DNA from: Anisakis pegreffii
Taxonomy: Eukaryota; Nematoda; Chromadorea; Rhabditida; Anisakidae
Assembly (NCBI GenBank): GCA_035041965.1
Contig: JAPYMA010000209.1
Location: 1-64,000, forward strand
Direction of reading: 5' to 3'
DNA: 64,000 nucleotides
Shown one piece after another: positions 26,301 through 37,002 of this stretch (its first letter is position 1; every line of letters starts with the position of its first letter). Position numbers and translations under genes: made by a program. The notes below the pieces were generated by a model, which did no database searches, had not been told where the DNA came from, and saw nothing but the letters and a program-made list of their open reading frames with translations.

Positions 26301-29300
26301 ACTGTTACGGTGGTTAAACTTTCGTGATTCACTTCTTCCATTAACTTCGCATCAATAATCTTTAGTTACTATAAGAACACACTGCTGAAGGCATATACAA
26401 GATCGAAACGAATAGAGGACGATAGACGCAAATAACGAAATAACATCATCAATCACGAGAAAGAAAGGTTGATTGATGCAATTGGATTATCGCGATATTT
26501 GTGTTTAAATTAATGTAATTCGAAGCCATAGCTATGTTTTCGAAGTAAATTTAAATGTTTTCCACGTAATTTATAAGGGCGCTGCTTAACTTAATCTCGC
26601 CTTTAGCTTGACAATTAAAAGTATCAATTTCGTGAACACAAGCAAACACGAGAGTGCTCTTTGACAGTAGCATTTCGAAAGACTTGCTCATTTCGATGAA
26701 GCACGTCGCTATGGATAAATTATCGTCGTTGAGTTGCAAGGAAAGTTTATATGACGTGGCGAATAAAGCGAACGAGAAACGACTTCATTCAACATCACAA
26801 AGGAAAAAATATTGCAAGAGAACATTCGCTTAGCGATGTCGGAAACAATCGATATCGGAAATAAGTATCGGAAACAATCGACTAGTCAAATAATGACATA
26901 TGAAAATGGTTGCGAGCATATGATTAAATGATTATTCATTCATAAGGTGCCAACAAATTGTTTTTGAAATTCGATGATGAAGACAGCAACAAAGCAAGTA
27001 ATGAGATGCAAAGGGATTGCGTGATCCTGAGCGATTGCACAGTTGTTTGTTCACATTTCACGTCGAGAATTATTGACAGAAGCATCAAATTATGATGCAT
27101 AAACAAAATTGCGACAACGAGCAGACAATATCACTTTAAACTGCAACTGAAAACGACGTTCAGCTATCACACACTGAGCATATACGCTTCAAGTTATGAG
27201 CTGAAGAACATGTCATGCTCGATTAATTGAGATTTTTCAAAAAAAATTTTCTTAAACAAATTCACGAAGATTCTGTAGTAACAGCAACAACAACGGAACA
27301 TATGTTCCGAGCGGCATTGTTTGCTTGGATTTTTTAACATTTCGTCAAAAAACTCAACCAACGTTACTTTGATTTGAGAAGTGAGTTTGCAACGGTGAAT
27401 GTGGGATATTGAGTGAAAATTTCAAGTTCTGGTATTGATGGAAAAATGGACTGGCTTACAATCAAAATGACGCTCACTAATGCCTTCGCGAAAAATCGTG
27501 TTTTTCACTCACAGAACTTCAATGAATACTCTCGAATACAGATATTTTTGGGAAGAACTTTACGGCCTCAGTACAAAGAAAGTAAAAGCCTTAGAAAGAC
27601 AACTTGGCTGCACAATCGATCTGGGAACCTGGCGTGATAGCGAATGACGATTGGAAGCGATGTGACAGCACGTCATCAAGCAGTAATGCAAAGCTATTTT
27701 GATGTGTGTTGTGCAGTAAGGACAGGGGATCACTTGGGCGATCATAACATCATTGATATATGAGTGTAATTTGCTTGAAGTGGAATTTCAAAACGATTAT
27801 CGCTTGGAAGTGCCGCAAAAAAGAGTTTATGATCGCTAAAAGCTATCGATTGAGTGAACGAAACAATAGTTCCAAAAGGAAGCCTTTAGCCAGCATTGTT
27901 TCAGAATTCCTTTGGTGATAGATGAAATGAGAACTTGTTTGCATAATGGAATAACTCTCAGAACTATGATAAAGGTGCTCACGAAAACAAGAAATGCTCA
28001 GGCCGTGCAGCGTTTCTTGTTGGATAATTAAGAGTGAGAAAAATACAGCTAATACTATATGTATTATTCGAACTGTTAGCTATTCGAAAATACTTATGTA
28101 AACAAAAGAGTAAATGTTCACGTCGAATACAGCTAATACTCGTTTGCTACTCGAATGCAGGTGCAAACCCTCACAAGACTTCCAGCTCAACATAAAGTAG
28201 CGTGCGATTTTTCTGGAACGAACACGAAAGTGATTAGTATATCTTACCCTACATGGCATCATCGCATATGCTCCAGAAGCAATAAATGAATGTTGGTTGC
28301 ACTGATGATAAAGATCTGTTTTTATTTGCATAGCAAAGTGTTCAACGGTACAAGAAAATGAAACGTTCGATGGAATACTGACTGATTGAGCGATTAAATG
28401 ATGAGGAAAATTGAAGAGCAAATGAAGATGCATCTACGAACGAAGACAAATACTGAAGTTGTTTGTTGATGCCAAAAGCATTCATTGCAAGCGAAGTAAG
28501 TCATTTTAAAAGTTCATTTCAATGAATGTGTTATTTGAAATGCATTCATTATCGATCAATAGCTTAATGCTCACTTGTAGCTTGTTTCTATCGCGCAAGC
28601 AAATCACTCTTTTTATGTCATTTCACCGTTTAACTGACGCTCATAGCAGCTTATTGTCGTGTTCTTGTTGTTGTTTTACGGTTGCTACTAAGCACATCGA
28701 TATTTCAACTCAGACAAGCTTTTGACAGAAGTTAAAATTTAAGCTCGGTGATGCAAAAAATGAACAAAAAACCGAAAAAAAAAACAACTTTCACGGATGT
28801 TGTGCAATGCATACACGTAGATACGAGCACATTGACACAATCGGCTTGATCTACACCTTAAACTCAGTGATACGATGAAGAGCAGAGGAATTGAGGATGT
28901 TTGACGGTTTACGAAGAAGACGCTTTTGTTCGATGAATGCGACAAGTGAACGATATTTAACGTAGAAGTGTGCTACAGATGGTTAATTCCCGATAGATAG
29001 CTTTCGCTGTTGTTCATGGTGCTGCATACTTAGCGTTGTGTTTATGGCATCGATCGCTTTGAAATCCCATTTTCGGCACAACAACTCGTGTCCAAAAAAA
29101 TCGATACCTTCCCTACGGCAATTTGTGGAGACGGTAACTAATACATCAATGAATCGAGTTAGTCTCTTGAATAGAGGAAACCGAAGAATACGTTTGTGAG
29201 GAAAATTTACCACGCGATAATGCTATTCGGTCGTAGCCGACTTAACTTCATTTGGAGTGCGAAAAACAAGTGTTGAGCAACAATGTTCTATTCGCGTTTG

Positions 29301-32300
29301 ATGGCTTATTGAGATTTTTCATTTTGATTTGATGTGAAATGAAATAATCATCTCTGCTATTGGCAGTTTCTTGCACTATGAAAGATGTTGCATCGTTAAA
29401 GTCTAACAAAAAGTTGAATTTATCGACGTATGCACACTCAGCAACAAAATTCTGCGCTTTTTTACCAATAAAATTGAAACGCATCATGAATGCCATAAAC
29501 ATTATTACGCGTAACCGGCAGTTAGAATTGGTAATCTTTACAACATTGAAGATAAGTTACATCTTTTGAATGATTTCTCTGTTGAGCGCAGATAAAAAAT
29601 GACAATAAAGTTCAACATGAACAAAGCGGAGAAATGAAAAACGATGGAGAAATTAGATGAAAATTTTGTCACTGAATGGAGAGAAACATTTTTTTGATGA
29701 AATGTTCTTGTTGAAGGTTATCTGAGAACCTATGGAGGAGAAACATTTGAAGAAGAGCAGAAGTGGAACGAATAGTATATATGGCAGTGGTTGGTTGTGA
29801 AGAGGACTGCGAGGACTCGTAAATTGGATAAGTGCGATTACTGGCTTCGGCTGCGCATACGAGAGCAACCAAGTGCACTCTTCGATTGCAGAACCTCGTA
29901 ATCATTTTCAATTGATTCACTTACATCAACACAAGCATTATAATCGTTATGTGCTGAGACGTTATTCCATTTCTAATATTACCACCACTATTGATAGCAA
30001 GCACGAATCATATCCACTCGTTATCTCGCACACAATATGCGTGATCATGGCATTAAACAGAAAGTTGTTCGCTCATCGCTGACTGATATCATTTACAATT
30101 CTTGCTTAATTTATAGTTGAATTGGATGATTGTTTTGCCCAACAGTCAATTTTAGCTTTTAGCTTGCAGATTCAGAATCAGACTAATGGAAGCATGCTCA
30201 GCAAATTGAGGCATTACTAAATTGTTTGGATAGCAGATGCTTTCTTCGTTAATTTGCATACGAAAATAGATCTGCTCGAAAGAGGCTGAATGAAAATTTC
30301 GAATAAATTGACGCAAATGTACACATCACTTCTCAAACGTGCACATCAATCTATTTGATGCTATTGTTGACCGAAGCCAGTCGTTATTTTCGTTTTCATC
30401 CATAATTGGATGAAACATTTAGGATTCGGATAATTGAAATAGCCATTTTTGAAATGAATGAAGCAATATCAACAACGGAAATGGTAGATATTGCTAGTGC
30501 TTCATTCAGCAACGGAAAGTATTATCAACGATGCAAGTTAGTGTATAAAACGGAATGCAGAAAATCGTCCTCGAATGTACCTCAAATACTTTCGCTAGAC
30601 TATTTAAAAGAAAATCGTTAAATACTTCTGAATACATCCTTGTGCTTGTTGTGGGCGAACAACCTTTTCTAGTGATGGTATTCTCAGGATTTTGTTTTCA
30701 CTCAAACAAAAAATGCGCAAAAGCTAACTAACCAATAAAAGATTCCTCAAATCCGAATCCTCTAAAAGCCCATCATTTGCTTGATCCACAGTTTCAAGTA
30801 CAAACGGGCGATCTGACAAGGAAGCGATTTGGTCTAGAGAAATGAGAACCTGAAAGTTATCTAATAGTACGTCATTTGCGGGCAAATTATTGATGCAGCG
30901 TTGCACTGTTCGAAATCATATTGATTATCAGAGCGGGCAACGGCTCAAGAGACTAACAACTCGAAGTTCAACTTCAATAACGGAGAAACTAAAGTATAAC
31001 GCTATCATAATCGCTAAGTGATTCACATTTCCGTGACAATAAAATCGGTTCTGCTGATATGCTTCTGGGTTTTTTTCGCAGTTACAGTCTGGAAGACATG
31101 CTCTGCAAAAGAAGAAAACTAAGATACCCTTTCGACACCAATTAAATCATCTGGAACGGTTTGCTCAGGACCACGTCTGGTACAGCCATCCGCATCACAT
31201 GTGTCCCCTCCGGGTAATGTATCTCCACTTAAGATAGAACACATCGATCCCTGTGGTGATGTCCAGTTCGCTGACCATTTCTCATTATTTACAGCAGCCA
31301 AAATGTTGCTCTGAATATATCGCTGTTATGAAAGTTCAAAGGGCGAACGAGCCATGAATAAGTGAATAACAACGAATATCCAAAATAATCGGTGGTTTCG
31401 GCAGGATGAGCAGCACAAGATCATTACCTTGAGTTTCCTCCTTGAATTGTACCGTCGAATTTGTTCAACGGTGCTTTGAAGATGCCGTTTCGGAGCCGCA
31501 TGTTCCCTTTCACGAATCCATTCATGATCCAGCGCCTCTTCAGCAGATATCCTGTTGTGTGGATCAACCGTCAACAACCTAATCAGTAAATCCTTTGCTG
31601 AATTACTTATGGATTGCCATGTGCCACCGCGATGCTGAAAAACCTAGCTGGAAATTAGCAATCGCGCACAACGGTTTTATGGATGCTTCAAATTCCAACT
31701 TAGCTGCATTCGAATAGGACAATTTTACAATACATTGTTGAGAACAATGACCCACCCAAAGGTTCACTGTGTCCTAAATACTACAGTTGAAGGGCTTGAA
31801 ATTCACACTTGATATAACAGTTCAAGTACTTTCATCAATCATTACCACAATCAACTCTCTATTGAACCCACAGTCTGTAATCATGACGTAAAAATGCGTC
31901 GTACAAGCGAAAAATCTACTGAAAGCGAAAACTTGAAGTGTGGCAGTTGAAGAGCCAGCACAGGTGCTCTTCAAACTTTCTTCCATTTCGTCACATTCGA
32001 CTAACGTGAATCACTATAACTACCTCATATAATCGTGAGAGAGCGATTAAAGATAGTTAAAAATAGATTGAGCCCGTAATAAGTCATTCAGATGAGTTTC
32101 AACATACCGAATATCTTCCTTCGGTGATACTCTCATAAATTTCGCGATGCGAACCAACGAAAGGAAGCCTTCCACAAAGCAAAATATAAAGCAGAACACC
32201 CGCACTCCACATATCTGCCTTTGTTCCGTACTCCATATTACTCACAACTTCAGGAGCCATAAATTGTGGCGTTCCAACACGACCTTCAGAAAGAAAAAGA

Positions 32301-35073
32301 TCATGAAGAAGTGGGAACGAAAACTGTTCTAGGGGATAATTTTAAGTCATCACGAGAACTACCTCAAATACTCCATAAAATTGAATATTCAGATGTACTC
32401 AAGCAAGGAATAGTTCAATAAATAAGGTTCACAGTGAGATGAAGATTGAGTTGCGAAGTTGGAAAGTGAAAATAATATCCTGAATGAAGCGAATGCGAAG
32501 ATGACAATATTTCAGGGTAACAGAATAAATATATCTTTTTTAATTTTTTGGAAACATTGCGTTACATTTTTTTTGAAAATGTCAACTGTTCGTAGAGCAG
32601 ATGTTTTTTAAACGCAATAACACAAGTCGATTAATTTCTGATGATGCGATGGAAAATCTATAGGTGGTATGAGCATTACACTGACCTCCCGAAATAATCG
32701 ATTCTGGTGACTCCAGTTTAATAGCAACACCAAATCCGGTCAGTTTTAGTGGTGCTGAATTGTCTTTGCTGAACGAGTAAATTATGTTTACAAATTGCAG
32801 TAATGAATAAATCTGTGACTTGTTAACAATGAATTTGAAGTGTATTTGAATAAACAATTATTGTCAAATCATATTTTGAAATGTCTTTTCCACAGCAACA
32901 TCAGTTGTTCCAGAGAATGATTCAAATTTCAAATTTATTGAACTCCTTTCATCAGCCCATCATTAGAATTCGCTATTTGAAAGCAAGAGTGGTGATTAAC
33001 CTCGCCAAGACGACGTTATGTGGCCGAATATCACGATGAACAATACCCTGAGAATGCATGTATTGCAGCGCTTGCATCAGCTGCTTCATATAGTGGCTGT
33101 AATGGTCACTGATAAATTTCATAAAAACGCTTTTTTTTTACAATCACTGTATTGCATTGATTATAATTTTCTATTTCTGACGTTGACATTCTCTTTTGGA
33201 AAAGTGTTTCTGACAACAAACGCTTCTTATAACATAACGGTGAGACGTCATTCGTCGATTCTATCGATTTTGGAGAAGGGAAAATATGCAGAGTGCAACA
33301 TCACTGCAACACTGAATCCAGTAATTATTACAGTGCCGGAAGGAATGAAATCATTTTCGAAATCTTCTGAGAGTGTTTCATTCCAAATACAATGCCACAT
33401 TTCACGCACATCTCGCACTATCATTCACTTTTTGATACGATAATCTCTATTCAATGTGTGTTCAGGCATTTCAGGAGGAAACTCAAAATGCCATTTAGCG
33501 CCCGCTGATTGTCGTTTTAAACACTGTAATGGAGTTCGCGAAAATGCAATAAATACTCGTCTAATATTTACATCAGTTTGTAAATTGCTCAAATGTTCAT
33601 TAGAAATCGATCATCTGATAACATTATCTCCTTGCACATAAACGCGCATTTTTACAGTCATTGAACAGTGTGAATTTCTTGAATTGAATTGACACATTGA
33701 ATTTGAAAATGATATAGGAAGGCAAACGAAAATCAACCTTGCAACTGCTTCGCTATATACAAAACCAGCACTGGCACGTTTAACGATCTCAAAGCAAATG
33801 TCGTCACCATCCAAGAACTCAAACACCATATGAACAGCTTTTTCACCAGCAATTACATCTCTTAATTCGCACAAAAAAGAGTGCTTCAACTGTGCGCATA
33901 TTTCGATTTCTTTATCAACATCTGCAATGCAGCACACTTGAAGGTGAACGATTAGTGATAAATTTCACGTAAGACTACTGCAATCAGCATCCGAACTGAT
34001 CTGCTGACAAAAAATCAGAACCTTTACACGTTCGCTTATTCATAATAGTAGTTTCGAAGGGAATATCTTACGTTAAACTACTTGAAAAATGCAAAAACAG
34101 AGGTGGTCGTGCACGTTCTGACCCTATGAGACACCGCTCAATAAAACTGACCGTCCCTTGTGAGTCCCGATGTGGCAGTGTACTTTTGCAAATCGATACT
34201 TTTCACAGTGAACAGTCTGGAGCTCGTTCGATGCACAGCACGGTAAACAGTACTTAGTGGACCTCTAAGATATTACTCATCATTTTATTTTATTGTTCCC
34301 ATTCACATTCACATCACCATAATCACTAATTCAAGTGACCCGTTGCACTTCATCATCCTCGTCGTAACTGGCTAATTAGGCAATCAAATTAATATCGTGC
34401 AATATGTTAATTTCCATCTCAAAAAATTTGCATTATTTGCTTCTTTCCAAACTGTAACAAAATGCTTTTAGACACTCCATTTTTGATTACGAAATCGCAA
34501 TCGGCTTCCATATTCACTTTTGTAATTATTAATGATTCGTTCCGTATGGTGAATCATCTCGATAGTTAGAATGCTTGTAGTAGTGAGTGGCGAATGGAGA
34601 AGCAAGAAAGAGTCACAAAACTCTTGACAGCTAGAATGACTTCACGTCACCCTATAATCCCGTGAGCCACCCGCTTGCGACGCACTCATTCTAGTCAACA
34701 CTATCACTAGCACACTCTCAACCTCCTCTTATTAGATGATCAAAATCAGCATCGCATGTGTGCAAAATCTAGAACGGAGCTTTTTGATGCATTTGTTTGT
34801 GAAAGTCTATAAAAAATCAACTGCCGAAGTAACAGTGAAAATCGTGTGAGAAAAACGCCAATGTCAAAGACTTGTGATTTTATGGCTTTGTAACGAAATA
34901 TCTTCAGATGCTAGCTGCTTTCAGATAATCAGCTAGTCCCGAGCATAACGGAATTGAACGCTTTCCAACATTATGGATGAATTCGCTTACCGTTCGATGA
35001 GATCTCCAATTTGATAGTGATGAGCAAGTAGAGCGGCCTCTTCGCTCTGAGCCCATTGTGCGCAAGAAGACAT
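17322..35073 (-). CDS. lin-2: CASK/LIN-2 MAGUK scaffold with CaM-kinase-like domain, 21 exons, complete
   Basis: Membrane-associated guanylate kinase scaffold for junctions and synapses; in nematodes LIN-2 works with LIN-7 and LIN-10 in receptor localisation. Exons, 5' to 3': 34991-35073, 34152-34264, 33738-33921, 33001-33096, 32686-32768, 32108-32283, 31428-31634, 31128-31310, 30733-30849, 22400-22474, 21281-21364, 21029-21154, 20579-20791, 20342-20405, 19606-19859, 18794-18974, 18457-18560, 18198-18324, 17849-18051, 17662-17742, 17322-17501. All junctions are in phase; total 2,934 nt, 977 residues, against about 920 in vertebrate CASK. Order: kinase-like domain (about 20-315; [17 protein letters not shown]), two L27 domains (about 373-490), PDZ (about 555-640; [20 protein letters not shown]), SH3 ([38 protein letters not shown]), hook ([19 protein letters not shown]) and guanylate-kinase domain ([20 protein letters not shown]) ending WLPVSWVY, as in CASK. 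The chosen ATG opens [14 protein letters not shown] just before the [10 protein letters not shown] loop. Intron 9 is 8.3 kb. Kinase active-site oddities are in the findings. Confidence 0.96.
22475..30732 (-). other. 8.3 kb intron 9 of CASK
   Basis: This intron lies between the first L27 domain exon (30733-30849) and the next L27 exon (22400-22474). Both borders are phase 0 and the donor reads GTTAGT on the minus strand. It is far larger than the gene's other introns. Apart from the possible nested gene near 23.9-24.25 kb I see no supported coding sequence. Open frames up to about 135 codons are scattered on both strands without motifs. Long introns of this kind often carry enhancers or alternative first exons; none is demonstrable here. 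Confidence 0.7.
23877..24233 (-). CDS. Possible nested gene: small single-pass membrane protein (unrecognised)
   Basis: Minus-strand open frame of about 118 residues from the ATG at 24231-24233 (MNSTVFQN) to the stop at 23877, inside CASK intron 9 on the same strand. A short N terminus with a possible N-glycosylation site (NST) precedes one strong hydrophobic helix ([19 protein letters not shown]). A Cys-containing juxtamembrane segment ([16 protein letters not shown]), a Lys-rich stretch (PKDGKKKKD) and a Ser/Glu-rich polar tail follow. This type I-like layout is too well ordered to be obvious noise. The frame stays open upstream to about 24270, where a CGTCAG acceptor could add residues, so this may be one exon of a larger gene. 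I do not recognise a family. A chance ORF is the main alternative. Confidence 0.4.
   Translation of the reverse strand: MNSTVFQNLLLGLLIGSFFIFITCVLCTGALSDRGFCCRDYAIHMHDGLVHDNTPMESRPKDGKKKKDVENGSESSDRTTRSQSSAASESRLQVEEANETGDRSIVEKILIVETGDCC
34265..34990 (-). other. Intron 1 of CASK
   Basis: Separates the first coding exon (ending in the phase-2 dinucleotide CG) from the exon beginning A-GGT-CCA, giving Arg-Gly-Pro in the glycine-rich loop. No other coding sequence was seen inside. The plus-strand sequence near 34640-34740 is CT-rich but shows no motif I can name. Confidence 0.7.
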
Positions 35074-36253
35074 TACGTTTTAAGGCCATCCAGTGGTTCA
35101 ATACACCCAAAAGGCTAAAACTTAACCATTCATCAGTGGTCGTATGCCACCTATACGATGCCGTAACAAACACATCTGCTGTCGCTATGCTTGTCATCAC
35201 AACAGCAATTATACCATTAACGCTTCGAATAAAAACGATACGACGACGATCATTAATGTGAACGCCATTCCAGCATACATCAACAATATTGTGTGCACAC
35301 GTAGGTGCGAATGTTTGTGCGATATTACATCAATTTACCAATTTATCATAATGCTGCTAGTGAAGAAGACCTTGAACAGTGCTATTTAGGCAATGTACGT
35401 AATAATTATAAAACTGATGAAAGGATAAAAAGTATGACGCAAAAAACAGATGTCAGTGAATACCTGAATTTATTCATCAACTAACATGTGAATGATCGGG
35501 AATTGAAAGATTTTGTATGGAAAAGGGTATCATTTAAAACATTTTGAGGATTCCATCTATCCACGAACGAAACTACAATGCAGTTCATAGGAGCAGAGCT
35601 GAAAACCGAAGGATGCCTACCAACCGCACCCATGCATCAACTGTTTACTACTTCAGAAGATGACCACCGATCCAACCCAATATCCTAGTTCTTCATCCTT
35701 TCTACAGAATTTGCTTAGTCAAGAGTACATATAAGAACAGATATCTGAATATATCTGAAGGAAAGCAATTATTTATTTAGTGGATCGAAAAGTATTTGTA
35801 ATAATGCATGAAAAATTTTACTTGCCATGTCGCGGATTATCGATGATATTACGAAGGCAACAGAATGTGTTTTGACAGATGTCGAAGAAATTGAATTCGA
35901 TTAGAAATGTGTTGTTGAATTAGAGGTTTGAGTGAGACCACTTGAGAGGAGCATGCGCATATTTTCGACTGCTGTTCAGCTTGTAGTGTTAATCTGTTAC
36001 TACTGCAGGCAACCGGCATCAAAGCATACTCCTTATGTATTCTTGTGAAAAATAATAAGTTGTCGAATAAAGTGCTAACGGTGTCCTTAACAACAATGAT
36101 TTGACAGAACTAATAAACACAATTAATGAAAAATTGTGATCTGCTGCTTAATGATTGTTCACGTAAAAACGCACTATTGCTTCTATCCTGATGACAACAA
36201 ATTCACATATCGCAATATTATCTTGAATAATTGAATTAATTATATTACTACAG
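35074..36253. promoter_or_regulatory. lin-2: 5' flank of CASK, divergent from the 36.25 kb coding island
   Basis: About 1.2 kb between the CASK start codon and the first supported exon of a plus-strand coding-like island, so it must contain the CASK promoter or non-coding 5' exons. No core promoter motif can be called with confidence in such AT-rich DNA. Two short plus-strand frames (starting near 35578 and 35826) could be 5' exons of the island gene, but neither has a donor that fits. Confidence 0.3.
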
Positions 36254-37002
36254 ACTGAGGAATCAGTCTTCTTTAATCTTTGGAATAATAATCAATACTT
36301 GGAGAAAACTTCAAAATTGTGGCGTTCGTGGAATGCTGACGCCAGATTGCCTCAAGCTGCTGTCGCACAAGCGGTGAATGTGGTCAAGTTTTTCAACGTT
36401 ACGAACGGTAAGTAGCTACAGTTGAAACTGAGCTGAAACGAGCAATAATTTATGGTGATTATGACTTTCAGAATACTCGAATGATATGTGGTTGTTGATT
36501 GACGATTATGGTTGGAGAGAAAATGGCTGCTTTGTGCATAGAACTTTAAGGAAGATAGTCAGCCGTTTTGTTTTAGAAATCGGCGAAGAATTTTTGAAAA
36601 ATACGACGAATATCTTGTCGATATTATGAGGATTACTTCAAACTAAAGACTGACTGAATTCATAAGATTGATCAATAAAATTAGGAGGACATGAATGCAG
36701 AATTCATTAATATTGCATACAGCAAAAGAAACGACGATTACTGGTCAGCTTCAGCAAATCCATGAACGTAATTTTTACATGAAGTATCATCATCCAATTG
36801 TGGATGTCGTCAATGCAAGTTAATGAAATTTTTACACGAAAACACATTCTGATTGGATGTTTGTTCATATAGAAAGCATGTGTTTGGTGACGTTACGAAT
36901 CAATTAATGAGTGAAGACGCGACACTCAACAGTACAAAAAAGGAAATGTTTGATGTGCTGTGCAACGATGTGACTCATTTTGAAAGGCTGCAAGCAAATT
37001 AA
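36254..37002 (+). CDS. Coding-like island, plus strand, unrecognised protein (fragmentary model)
   Basis: Exon 36254-36407 has an AG acceptor and a GTAAGT donor, and ends in phase 1. It joins in phase to an exon starting at 36472 after TTTCAG. The encoded stretch includes NNNQYLEKTSKLWRSWNADA, then VVKFFNVTN, then EYSNDMWLLIDDYGWRENGC. Two further open stretches follow: one near 36690-36770 and a terminal one (HVFGDVTNQLMSEDATLNST onward) ending with a stop at 37000-37002. Aromatic-rich, charged composition and paired splice signals support coding. I could not link the last two pieces in phase. The spacing of Trp and Asn residues faintly recalls M2 peptidase/ACE-like proteins, but no zinc motif is visible, so no function is assigned. 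It could be a decayed gene. Confidence 0.35.

Noticed and set aside
35058..35389. Plus-strand open frames over the CASK start
   Set aside because: They overlap the CASK first exon on the other strand and show no motifs or splice partners.
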